From: PALG01 sp964495885
GTDB taxonomy: Bacteria; Bacteroidota; Bacteroidia; Flavobacteriales; Flavobacteriaceae
Length of the DNA: 64,000 bases
Direction of reading: 5' to 3'
Assembly: GCA_964495885.1 (NCBI GenBank)
Contig: CAZBWO010000014.1
Span: 1-64,000 of the forward strand
In this document: positions 1 to 7,189 of the stretch, one piece after another
How the letters are laid out: every line of letters starts with the position of its first letter
Position numbering within the stretch: the stretch's first letter is position 1
Made by a program: the position numbers and the translations under genes
The notes under the pieces: model-generated
The model's input: only the letters and a program-made list of their open reading frames with translations
What the model was told of the DNA's origin: nothing
The model's database searches: none

Positions 1-43
1 TTACATAAAAGCCTATTTTTAATATTTTCTGGTTCACTTAATT

Positions 44-270
44 GTTGCCAACGGTCTTGGCTATCCCTCTGGCGGCGTTTGGGCGGCAGATTCGGCAGTC
101 CGCGTTTTGCGGAGCGAAAGCGGGAAGTCCCCAAGTCTACTTGGGGACGTGCGAATCAGCTAGCGATGGGGCCGCCTTTGAGGACCATTCCGTTTAGTTT
201 TTAGTTTCTTTAAAGTTAAGAATTTTCAATTTACCAAAATGCGCTCGCTTGGGGATAGCCGTTGTTGTGG
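44..270. repeat. Large palindromic spacer element (cassette-like boundary)
   Basis: No gene is visible in the first 270 bases. The stretch is bracketed by an inverted repeat, GGCTATCCC (59-67) and GGGATAGCC (252-260), with similar flanks outside it (CAACGG-like on the left, GTTGTTGTGG on the right). Inside are further hairpins, for example GTCCCCAAG (127-135) with CTTGGGGAC (140-148), and CCGC/GCGG around 101-113. The element is more GC-rich than its surroundings. It runs straight into the stop codon of the next gene, so it is the gene boundary. It could be a recombination site of a cassette array or a MITE-like element; the sequence alone does not decide. Confidence 0.55.
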
Positions 271-759
271 TTAGTTTATTTTTTTCAGTTTGTCTAGTTT
301 GATAAGGAATATTGCAACTAATCCGATAACTGCCAATAGTCGAGATATAAACAATCCCATATTATACCATCCATATATTTTCACAAAATCTAAAGTTTCC
401 AGTCTTTCCTCTGTTATTAAATTCGCAGAATAGTATCCAAACATCCTGTTTGTAATCAGATATAGAACCAAGATAATTGATCCCATTAAAAAGAATTTCT
501 TCTTTGGAAATTTATCAAGATATATTCCTGTTGATTTTGAAGAAGTTTTAATTTTTTTAAGTAATAAATAAATAGCCAAAGCATAGGTTGCTAATATTAA
601 AATTAAGATTAGATATATAATAATATCAGAAGAAAGGTTTAATTCAATCAGTAGTACAAAATATCCGAAAGTGATAAAATATAGAATTGAATCGATAGCC
701 TTTACCACAATAAAGCCGAATATTAACCAAAGAACTAAAAGGAGGTTTTCTCTGCTCAT
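271..759 (-). CDS. Small multi-pass membrane protein, unknown function
   Basis: A 162-residue protein with four hydrophobic segments (roughly residues 5-28, 35-60, 85-105 and 130-155) separated by short Lys-rich loops, so an inner-membrane protein is expected. I recognise no family. The ATG at 759 is preferred: an upstream in-frame TTG at 777 lies inside the flanking repeat. The gene is bounded by a perfect 10-nt inverted repeat, GTTGTGGTTA (264-273, containing the stop codon) and TAACCACAAC (769-778). It therefore looks like the payload of a cassette-like unit rather than an operon member. AT-rich codon use suggests it is accessory. Confidence 0.6.
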   Translation of the reverse strand: MSRENLLLVLWLIFGFIVVKAIDSILYFITFGYFVLLIELNLSSDIIIYLILILILATYALAIYLLLKKIKTSSKSTGIYLDKFPKKKFFLMGSIILVLYLITNRMFGYYSANLITEERLETLDFVKIYGWYNMGLFISRLLAVIGLVAIFLIKLDKLKKIN

Positions 760-768
760 TTTATAAAT

Positions 769-910
769 TAACCACAACGTTCTTGTATAATTACCCAGCT
801 AAGGGAATTTGGAAAATAAAGATAGTAAAAAGAACTGACTTTGACGCGTGAGCGTCTGTGTCCGAAGGACACAAAACCTTAGTTGGAATTATACGGTGTT
901 AGCTGTTGTT
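769..910. repeat. Palindromic spacer between two cassette-like genes
   Basis: The spacer folds on itself: GTATAATTACCCAGCTAAGG (785-804) is nearly complementary to CCTTAGTTGGAATTATAC (877-894). Between the arms are two perfect hairpins, GACGC/GCGTC (843-847 and 852-856) and TGTGTCC/GGACACA (857-863 and 867-873). Its ends carry the flanking repeats of the two neighbouring genes: TAACCACAAC on the left and GTTAGCTGTTGTT (898-910) on the right. The organisation, a long imperfect stem with the gene boundaries at its foot, is reminiscent of integron attC sites, but the canonical core triplets are not clearly present. Confidence 0.6.
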
Positions 911-1789
911 ATTTTTATCAACTTCTTCGTCTACCATTCTATCGATTTCCTCATCTGTAATATCTCCATACCATTCTTCTGTATCAACATCAAATTCTTC
1001 CATCTCATAGTTATTAGATGGGAAATCACTACTTATTTCATAAAATATTTTGGTTTCAAAAGGAAATGTTTCGTGTAAATCCAAACCGTCTCCCTCACGT
1101 CTTTCTTTTTTCGAACCATATTCCAATGTAAAATGAATGTCTCCAAGAACTTCTACTATTATAGAACTCTGATTAATTTCTATTATATGATATTCAGATA
1201 TTTCGCTATACTCAAGTGAATGGTGAGGTGCAAGCATATCAACATTCTCATAGAAGTTAGAAATTACTCCGTCAATCATATGTTCTTCAATCTTCCCATC
1301 TAAAAATTGTTTCAAATCATCTCTGTAAGATTCAATTCGTTTAGCAAAAGTTTTAAACTCGGTTAGTACTTTTGTACTCATATCATCAATCTCCTCGTCT
1401 TTTAAATCAAAAGATTCTGGATTTATATGAGTGTATTTACTTAATGAATCGATAGTTTTTTTAAGAGATTTTACTTCTTCATTAAGTTCGGCTGAATCAA
1501 GTCCCAAATCATCAAGAATTTCGTCATTTATTCCACCTTGAATTGCATATTTTATTCTTTGGGTTCTTGTAGGTTGTCCATTTTCAGTTATCACTTCAAA
1601 CCACTCACATTCTTTCACATTTTCATCAGGTGCCAATCGATGTAAAAAGTGTCGAGATAACTCTCTAATACTATAAGCAAAATTGTTATAACGCAATTTA
1701 TTTCCTTTGTCATTAAGATTATAAATTGCAGACTCGAATAGTTTATTTTCGAACTCAGAAGACAATATTTTCTTGATTTGGTCTATCAT
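899..1789 (-). CDS. Acidic protein, possibly pPIWI-associated-nuclease-like
   Basis: A 296-residue soluble acidic protein without signal peptide or membrane segment. The N-terminal part (residues 30-140) contains 'NNFAYSIRELSRHFLHRLAPDENVKECEW'-type text (here split: FAYSIRELSRHFLHRLAP, then VKECEWFEV), followed by TRTQRIKYAIQGG and LSKYTHINPESF. From memory this combination resembles proteins annotated as predicted pPIWI-associating nucleases, but I cannot confirm it without a profile search. The C-terminus is a Glu/Asp-rich tail ending in a run of Asn. The gene sits between GTTAGCTGTTGTT (898-910) and AATAACAGCTAAC (1798-1810), which are inverted copies of each other. This suggests a mobile cassette-like unit. 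The ATG at 1789 is the first start after the repeat. Confidence 0.55.
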   Translation of the reverse strand: MIDQIKKILSSEFENKLFESAIYNLNDKGNKLRYNNFAYSIRELSRHFLHRLAPDENVKECEWFEVITENGQPTRTQRIKYAIQGGINDEILDDLGLDSAELNEEVKSLKKTIDSLSKYTHINPESFDLKDEEIDDMSTKVLTEFKTFAKRIESYRDDLKQFLDGKIEEHMIDGVISNFYENVDMLAPHHSLEYSEISEYHIIEINQSSIIVEVLGDIHFTLEYGSKKERREGDGLDLHETFPFETKIFYEISSDFPSNNYEMEEFDVDTEEWYGDITDEEIDRMVDEEVDKNNNS

Positions 1790-1797
1790 TTTGTTTT

Positions 1798-1863
1798 AAT
1801 AACAGCTAACTTGTTATATCATCACTTTTATGCGCGTTATCCCCTCTCAAAAAGGGGATAACG
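1798..1863. repeat. Flanking repeat plus strong hairpin
   Basis: AATAACAGCTAAC (1798-1810) is the inverted copy of the repeat at 898-910. It is followed by a perfect 10-bp stem, CGTTATCCCC (1835-1844) with GGGGATAACG (1854-1863), around a 9-nt A-rich loop. This is the upstream boundary of the cassette-like gene at 899-1789. The hairpin could also act as a terminator for transcription entering from the right, but it lacks a clean U-run. Confidence 0.5.
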
Positions 1864-2828
1864 TGAACTTTTAATGATCTTTATCCAGGAAGCTTCCCCC
1901 AGAAACTCCCCCCAAGATACCAAAAAAAAGTACATTTATACTGAGTCTATGCTGACCTCAAGCTGACTTTAAGCTGACCCTCATCCCAGTTATACTGCAG
2001 TATCCTCCCATATTCACCCCAATTATCTCACATACAACTCCCATACACCCCTTACACAACCCTCACTCACCTTCATAAATCCACCCAACTATATCTACTT
2101 TTGACTTTTACATTTTACATTTGATATTTTACATTCCCTAACCCCAACCTTCAACTTTCAACCTGCAACCTGCAACCTGCAACGCTTCACGTCTAACGTT
2201 TCACGTCTTACCTCTCACCACTCACTCCCCAAACAAATCTTTTCCATAGCGACTGCGTACCGACTCCAAAGCGACTCCAAAGCGACTCAATGTCGACTCC
2301 ATAGCGACCCTCATCCTAGTCACAGTGCGGTATCGCCTTACTTCCACCCTACACCCCTCACACGCACCTCCCATACAACCTCCATACAGGGGTTAGTTAA
2401 GGGTTAGTAGTTAGTAGTTAAAAGCCAAACACAATCCTTTTGTCATTCCGGGCGTAAGACCCGGAATCCATTATACCTTCTCCATTAAAGTAGATGCCGC
2501 ATCAAGTGCGGCAAGACAAAAAGGGTTCTGAGGACACCTTTAACAAATAAACAAGCCTGCCGCGCTGGAGATTCTTTACGGTGTTCGGAATGACAACCCA
2601 CCCCGTCAGCCCTTCAGGCTGCCACCCCTCCCTAACTAGGGTGGGGAGCCTTTTCCTTTGTATCATTCTCGTTTACATAACCACTTCCCCCTTCGAAGGG
2701 GGATTGAGGGGGATGTTTTTCTAACTCCTAACTACAAACTCTTCGCCTATCACGTCCTGACTCGTGACTCGTGACTCGTGCATCAAACTCCCAATAAACA
2801 ATAACAATAAAAAATAATCAATCCCCCA
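1864..2828. repeat. Non-coding tract of reiterated short phrases
   Basis: About 960 bases without a credible gene. The tract is built of short words repeated with variation: CAACCTGCAACCTGCAACCTG around 2158-2182, TTCACGTCTAACGTTTCACGTC around 2186-2209, GCGACTCCAAAGCGACTC around 2248-2310, GGGTTAGTAGTTAGTAGTTA around 2400, and GACTCGTGACTCGTG around 2759-2780. A diverged direct duplication is also visible: GACCCTCATCC at about 1976 and again at 2307, each followed by AGT-, CAGT/GCAGTATC-like text. A distinct inverted-repeat element at 2440-2596 is listed separately. Small reading frames here follow the repeats and are not genes. Confidence 0.6.
2440..2596. repeat. TTGTCATTCCG-bounded inverted-repeat element
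   Basis: A 157-nt element with perfect 11-nt terminal inverted repeats, TTGTCATTCCG (2440-2450) and CGGAATGACAA (2586-2596). Inside are ATTCCGGG/CCCGGAAT (2445-2452 and 2460-2467) and TGCCGC/GCGGCA (2495-2500 and 2508-2513). It also holds AGCCTGCCGCGCTGG (2554-2568), which recurs exactly at 4496-4510. Similar TCATTCCG-type repeats are scattered in many bacterial genomes as REP- or MITE-like sequences. No protein is encoded, and no target duplication was established. Confidence 0.6.
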
Positions 2829-3818
2829 CTACTCATTAACCATCACCGTCACCTGCACGGGCCTGCCCTCATTGGTATAACTTTTGGGCGTTACCGTCAC
2901 CACCACATTATTCCCCTTCGCATCGGTATACCGAAATACAATCCCATCGCCCTGTTTTTTATATGAATGGGTAATGGTATAGCAGTGGTCCACATTGTTA
3001 GAGTCCAACCAAGTCTGGGTGGGGAGGTAGCGGTGGCTGCATATAATCCCAATATGGTACAGTTGTTCCCCACTAAAACGGTGGTCAAACAAACTACGGG
3101 GCAGGGTAAACAGCCCATCCAAACGTACGCCCCCACTGGGCAACGGGGACTCCTTGCCTTTGTAATAGCCCTCTATGGAAACGTCCTGCCCGTTGGTAGA
3201 GTTGTTGCGGGTGAAGATAGACCCATAGTCACAATAGGCCTTTTCAGAAGGTTCCAGCTTTTGCCCAGGCAATAGGATCTTTATTTTCTGGGGATTGATA
3301 TACGTGCTGAAGGGATACACCTCCTGGGTAGTGGTGTTCCCCGTTTTTTGTTCCGAATTGTTCCCCCCGCCTTGGTACATCCTGCGCTTAAAAGCAGACC
3401 ATCCTTCGCCTTTCTGCGGAATGCCCACACCATTGTGGCTCCCAAAATAATACTGCAGCACATACTTGCCCATTTCCTGCTGATTGTCAACTAGAAAGGA
3501 CTTAATGTACTCATTTAGTTTACTGGCCTCCACCGGAATCTTCATGACAAAGTTGGAATAATGATGGAAATCGGTTTCCAGTAGATCCTGTAGTTTTTGC
3601 TTTAAGAAGGCTTGCTGTTGGGGGTGGCCCTTTAGTTTCCCCTCAAAAGAAAGCCAATACTCCGCAAGCACGGTAGGTGGCCGTTCGCCTGCAGCAATGG
3701 CCTCATAATAATCTTCCTCCAACCCCCGAAGTTCAGGAATCCCACTGTAGTTTTCCGGAACTTGCGAAAAGAGATTCAAGCCCAGTAAAAGGATCAAAAG
3801 GAAATAGGGGTACTTCAT
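2829..3818 (-). CDS. Secreted protein of unknown function
   Basis: A 329-residue protein with a clear N-terminal signal peptide (MKYPYFLLILLLGLNLFSQ, residues 1-19), so it is exported. I recognise no domain. Residues 60-140 look helical, with several Gln/Lys-rich stretches; the C-terminal half (residues 170-329) looks beta-rich with many Tyr and Gly and ends in a strand-like VQVTVMVNE. A -7-like TACCTTTG on the minus strand (3838-3845) lies just upstream of the ATG. The gene stands alone between two long phrase-repeat tracts, and its base composition is noticeably more GC- and C-rich than the genes at 271-1789. It may be an accessory gene of different origin. Confidence 0.7.
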   Translation of the reverse strand: MKYPYFLLILLLGLNLFSQVPENYSGIPELRGLEEDYYEAIAAGERPPTVLAEYWLSFEGKLKGHPQQQAFLKQKLQDLLETDFHHYSNFVMKIPVEASKLNEYIKSFLVDNQQEMGKYVLQYYFGSHNGVGIPQKGEGWSAFKRRMYQGGGNNSEQKTGNTTTQEVYPFSTYINPQKIKILLPGQKLEPSEKAYCDYGSIFTRNNSTNGQDVSIEGYYKGKESPLPSGGVRLDGLFTLPRSLFDHRFSGEQLYHIGIICSHRYLPTQTWLDSNNVDHCYTITHSYKKQGDGIVFRYTDAKGNNVVVTVTPKSYTNEGRPVQVTVMVNE

Positions 3819-3845
3819 AGCAATGATTTATGAAGTGCAAAGGTA

Positions 3846-4679
3846 ATTACGTAAGCGTAAAGATAGCCATTCCCATCAATTATGCAATAGGTGTTGAAAG
3901 TTACAGGTTACAGGTTAGTAGTTAATAGTTAGTAGTTAAGGGTTAAGAGTGAGCAAATAAGAGTCCGTGCGAAGCACGGCAACCCTTCGGTGCAAAATAT
4001 GCGAAGAAAAGCTCCGAGATTCAGGAACGAAGTGACGCGGAGTTTTCGAGCGGTTTTTGCCAATGGCAAAAAATTTCTCAGCGAAGTGCCCTTTTCTTTG
4101 GTTCTTTCTTTTGGGCAATGCAAAAGAAACGAACAAGAGGAACTTGGTGCGCCTAGATTTTTTTGTTTCTTTTTTCATCAATGGAAAAAAGAAAGGAAAG
4201 AAAAGAATAGAAAAAAAGAATGTTCATAACCTGTCAACCCGTCACAACACAACCGTATTTTCCTACAAATCAACACAATAATCAACCAAAGAAGGCACAT
4301 AAAACCCGTACGAATCCTCTTACGGTGTCCCATGGGTGTTGCACGGGTGTTCCATGAGTGTCTCGGGTATATAGTAGGGAGGTCCTACCATACCGTCATA
4401 TTGGCAGTATTAAGAAGAAATAATCAATAAATAATAGCAATAAATAGGACCAAGCGTAAAGAAAATGTCCAGTGGACATTTTTAGCGAAGGGGCCAGCCT
4501 GCCGCGCTGGCAATATCTCCATACCTTCAACGCTTCATGTCTTTACGTCTCACGTCTCACGCTTCAATGTCCTGATTCGTGGTTCATGGCTCGTGCATCC
4601 AATAACCAATACTCAATGAATACTAGCAACAGATAATAGCAATAAATAATAACAATAGATAATAAAAAATAACCCTAGC
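3846..4679. repeat. Non-coding tract with repeats; no real gene
   Basis: About 830 bases without a credible gene. It contains GTTAGTAGTTAATAGTTAG-type text (3905-3945), CGTGCGAAGCACG (3965-3977), and a low-complexity stretch (about 4060-4215) whose CCCTTTTCTTTGG and GCAAAAGAAACG words partly pair with each other. It also holds the palindrome AAATGTCCAGTGGACATTT around 4463-4482, the AGCCTGCCGCGCTGG copy (4496-4510), and ACGTCTCACGTCTCACG phrases near 4540. The last 110 bases (CCTGATTCGTG ... CTCGTGCATC, then AATAACAATA text) match the tract directly downstream of the gene at 2829-3818. Overlapping short open frames on both strands at 3929-4281 reflect repeat composition. Confidence 0.6.
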
Positions 4680-7079
4680 TTACTCGCCAATAATATGCAG
4701 TTCCGTAAAGTTCTTGTCAACCACCAAAGAGGTATTCCCATTTACTTTCAGCTTGTCTAGTGAGGTATTTTTATTATCCACCTCAATGGCCTTAATGGTA
4801 AAAGGCAAACGCTTCAGGTCCATTTTAAACTTGGTATACGGCGTGGTATATTTCCCTTCCTTATGTTGGGTGATGATAAGCTCTTTGCGGTTTCCGGTGA
4901 GTTTAAAGCTACGCATGCTAAATCGGCCCTTACGGTAGTCATACCCATCATGGGCATCTTCGTACAAATAGGAGACTTCCTTGCCTTTTTTGTAGTACAC
5001 TTCCAGTTCCACCTCGTCAAATTCCTTTTCGCCCACATACTGTTGTACGGGATACTTCGGAATAACCCCTCCTTCCTTCACAAACATTGGGATGGTATCA
5101 ATATCGGCATCTACCCAAAGCTCCTTGCCGCCTTCCACCACCTCGTGGGTCCAGTAATTGTACCAGCGGCCACGAGGGATGTACATGCGCCGTCCTTTGG
5201 AGTGGGGTTCCAGTATCGGACAAACAAGTAGGTGATCCCCAAATAGGAATTCGTCGGTTCTATAATAGGTTTGATGGTCTTCTTGGTCAAATAATACCAA
5301 TGGGCGCACCATTGGGGTGCCTTCGGAAACATACTGCTGAAACGCCGTGTAGATGTACGGCAACAACTTATACCGAAGCTCAATAAACTTCCGTACAATA
5401 TTGGTCACGTTTTCATCAAAGGACCAAGGCTCTTGATCGCCGTGGTCTCCCGAAGAGTGTACCCTACAGAAAGGATGGAAGATCCCCAACTGTATCCAAC
5501 GGGTAAAGAGTTCGCCAGTAGGCTGCTCTGCAAAGCCACCAATATCGGTGCCTATAAAGCTCATCCCACTAATGGCCATACGCTGTATCTGCTGGTTCGC
5601 AATCCAGAGGTGCTCCCAACTGGCCACATTGTCCCCAGTCCAGGAGCTGCTATAACGCTGCGTTCCAGAATAGGCCGCCCGTGTAATCACAAACGGACGC
5701 TTAGGATAGACATATTTCTTTAGACCATCGTAGGTAGCCCGTGCCATTTGCATTCCGTAGACGTTGTGCGCTTTACTGTGGCTACAGTAGTTGCCATCAT
5801 AATTATGCCGTACATCCAACGGAAAAGTCTTCGTGGGTACCTCCATTACGGCTGGTTCGTTCATGTCGTTCCATACACCCATGATCCCAATATCGCTAAT
5901 GAGTTCCTTGTAAAGTCCGCTCCACCATTCCCGTACCTTGGGATTGGTAAAGTCTGGGAAATTACATTCCCCTGGCCATACCTTACCACGCATGAGAGGT
6001 CCATCGGCACGCTTACAGAAATAATCGTTTTCCAAGGCTTCTTGATAGACCCAATAATCTTTGTCTATCTTAATCCCCGGATCAATAATGGCAACGGTTT
6101 TAAACCCTTGGGCTTCCAAATCGCTCACCATGCCCTTAGGGTCTGGAAAGTAGTCTTTATTCCACGTAAAGCAACGCCAGCCTTCCATATAGTCAATATC
6201 TAGATAGATGGCATCGCAGGGTATTTGCAATTCCCTGAACTTACTGGTCACTTCCCGTACATTGCTTTCAGGGTAGTAGCTCCACTTACTTTGGTGGAAC
6301 CCCAACGCCCAAAGCGGCGGAAGTTCCGGTTTTCCGGTAAGATCCGTATAGCTGGTCACAACTTCGTTCATTTCGGGACCGTAGAAGAAATAATAGTTCA
6401 TTTCCCCGCCCTGTGCCCAGAAACTGGTCACATTACGGCGTTCCTGCCCAAAATCAAAGAAGGTCCTAAAGGTATTGTCAAAGAAGATTCCGTAGGAGAC
6501 ATTGTCATGCAGCCCAATATAAAACGGAATGGCCTTATAGAGTGGGTCGCGGTCCTTTCCAAAGGCATACTCATCGGTCACCCAATTCTGGAAACGCTTT
6601 CCTTTCAGGTTAAAATGCGAAGGTTTATCGCCCAGCCCGTAGTAGCATTCCATTTTCTGCTCCATCTTGCTCATCTTCACGATATCGCTTCCGTGCTCAT
6701 AGCTGTATTCCCAGTGGAAACCAATTTCGTCTTGGATGATTAGGTTGCCCTGTACATCGTAGATGGTTTTCCGCATGTTGGCTTTATCAATATGTAGGGC
6801 TAGCTTGGCGGTTCTAATAATGAATTCCTCCTTCTCTTCAGTATACTCCAAATGGTTGTACCCGCGTACGGCATCTTCGTCTATCGCATAGCTGAAGTCA
6901 TTGGGGAAACTACCTTCGGTATTGTAACGGAAGCGAAGCACGCTATCACGAATGACCGTGATTTGCAGTTGTACTTCGTTTTCGGCGGTAATTAGGAATT
7001 TATCTTTGTCTTTGGTAAACGTCTTAATGGCTTGGGGAAACTGGTTCCCCTTATGTTCCAATTCGGTATTAATGATCAT
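4680..7079 (-). CDS. Alpha-glucosidase, glycoside hydrolase family 31
   Basis: A 799-residue GH31 enzyme that hydrolyses terminal alpha-linked glucose from maltooligosaccharides or related glucans. An N-terminal beta-sandwich precedes the catalytic barrel. The nucleophile motif WNDMNEP lies near residue 403 and the acid/base motif SSSWTGDN near residue 480; YLDIDYMEGWRCFTWN matches the family's substrate-binding loop. No signal peptide is seen, so cytoplasmic action is expected, fitting a role in intracellular glucan or maltodextrin turnover. It is the last gene of the glgE-mak-glgB series but is separated from glgB by 110 bases that hold a promoter-like sequence and a LacI-type palindrome. 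It may therefore be independently controlled. The exact linkage specificity cannot be read from the sequence. Confidence 0.93.
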   Translation of the reverse strand: MIINTELEHKGNQFPQAIKTFTKDKDKFLITAENEVQLQITVIRDSVLRFRYNTEGSFPNDFSYAIDEDAVRGYNHLEYTEEKEEFIIRTAKLALHIDKANMRKTIYDVQGNLIIQDEIGFHWEYSYEHGSDIVKMSKMEQKMECYYGLGDKPSHFNLKGKRFQNWVTDEYAFGKDRDPLYKAIPFYIGLHDNVSYGIFFDNTFRTFFDFGQERRNVTSFWAQGGEMNYYFFYGPEMNEVVTSYTDLTGKPELPPLWALGFHQSKWSYYPESNVREVTSKFRELQIPCDAIYLDIDYMEGWRCFTWNKDYFPDPKGMVSDLEAQGFKTVAIIDPGIKIDKDYWVYQEALENDYFCKRADGPLMRGKVWPGECNFPDFTNPKVREWWSGLYKELISDIGIMGVWNDMNEPAVMEVPTKTFPLDVRHNYDGNYCSHSKAHNVYGMQMARATYDGLKKYVYPKRPFVITRAAYSGTQRYSSSWTGDNVASWEHLWIANQQIQRMAISGMSFIGTDIGGFAEQPTGELFTRWIQLGIFHPFCRVHSSGDHGDQEPWSFDENVTNIVRKFIELRYKLLPYIYTAFQQYVSEGTPMVRPLVLFDQEDHQTYYRTDEFLFGDHLLVCPILEPHSKGRRMYIPRGRWYNYWTHEVVEGGKELWVDADIDTIPMFVKEGGVIPKYPVQQYVGEKEFDEVELEVYYKKGKEVSYLYEDAHDGYDYRKGRFSMRSFKLTGNRKELIITQHKEGKYTTPYTKFKMDLKRLPFTIKAIEVDNKNTSLDKLKVNGNTSLVVDKNFTELHIIGE

Positions 7080-7132
7080 AGTTCGTGCGTCAAATTATCG
7101 GTAAATACAAAAGAAGTGTTTTCCGCAGAAAG

Positions 7133-7159
7133 CAAAGCTATTGAAACCAACTCATTCAA
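7133..7159 (-). promoter_or_regulatory. Promoter of the GH31 gene
   Basis: On the minus strand TAGCTTTG (7133-7140) matches the Bacteroidota -7 consensus TAnnTTTG, with TTG (7157-7159) 16 bases upstream as the -33 element. It lies about 55 bases before the GH31 start codon and supports a transcript separate from glgB. Confidence 0.5.
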
Positions 7160-7175
7160 AAAAGTAATCAACAAT

Positions 7176-7189
7176 CGAAATCGATTTCG
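7176..7189. promoter_or_regulatory. Perfect palindrome CGAAATCGATTTCG, likely LacI-family operator
   Basis: A 14-bp perfect palindrome with a central CG step (AATCGATT core), the layout typical of LacI/GalR-family operators. It lies between the glgB stop codon and the GH31 promoter, upstream of the -33 element. A maltodextrin- or glucan-responsive regulator is a reasonable guess, but no LacI-type gene lies in this window. Confidence 0.5.

Noticed and set aside
848..1078. A 76-residue plus-strand frame
   Set aside because: It is antisense to the gene at 899-1789 and begins inside the palindromic spacer; the Cys/Phe-rich product follows from the antisense reading.
44..1863. Classical integron with attC sites
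   Set aside because: No integrase gene is in view and the repeats do not give clear GTTRRRY/RYYYAAC core sites, so only 'cassette-like' is claimed.
1864..2828. CRISPR array in the repetitive tract
   Set aside because: The repeated words are short, unequal in length and adjacent, without constant repeats separated by unique spacers.
3929..4281. Several overlapping open frames of 64-81 residues on both strands
   Set aside because: They overlie one repetitive, partly self-complementary block, overlap each other on opposite strands and show no signal peptide, domain or start-site logic.
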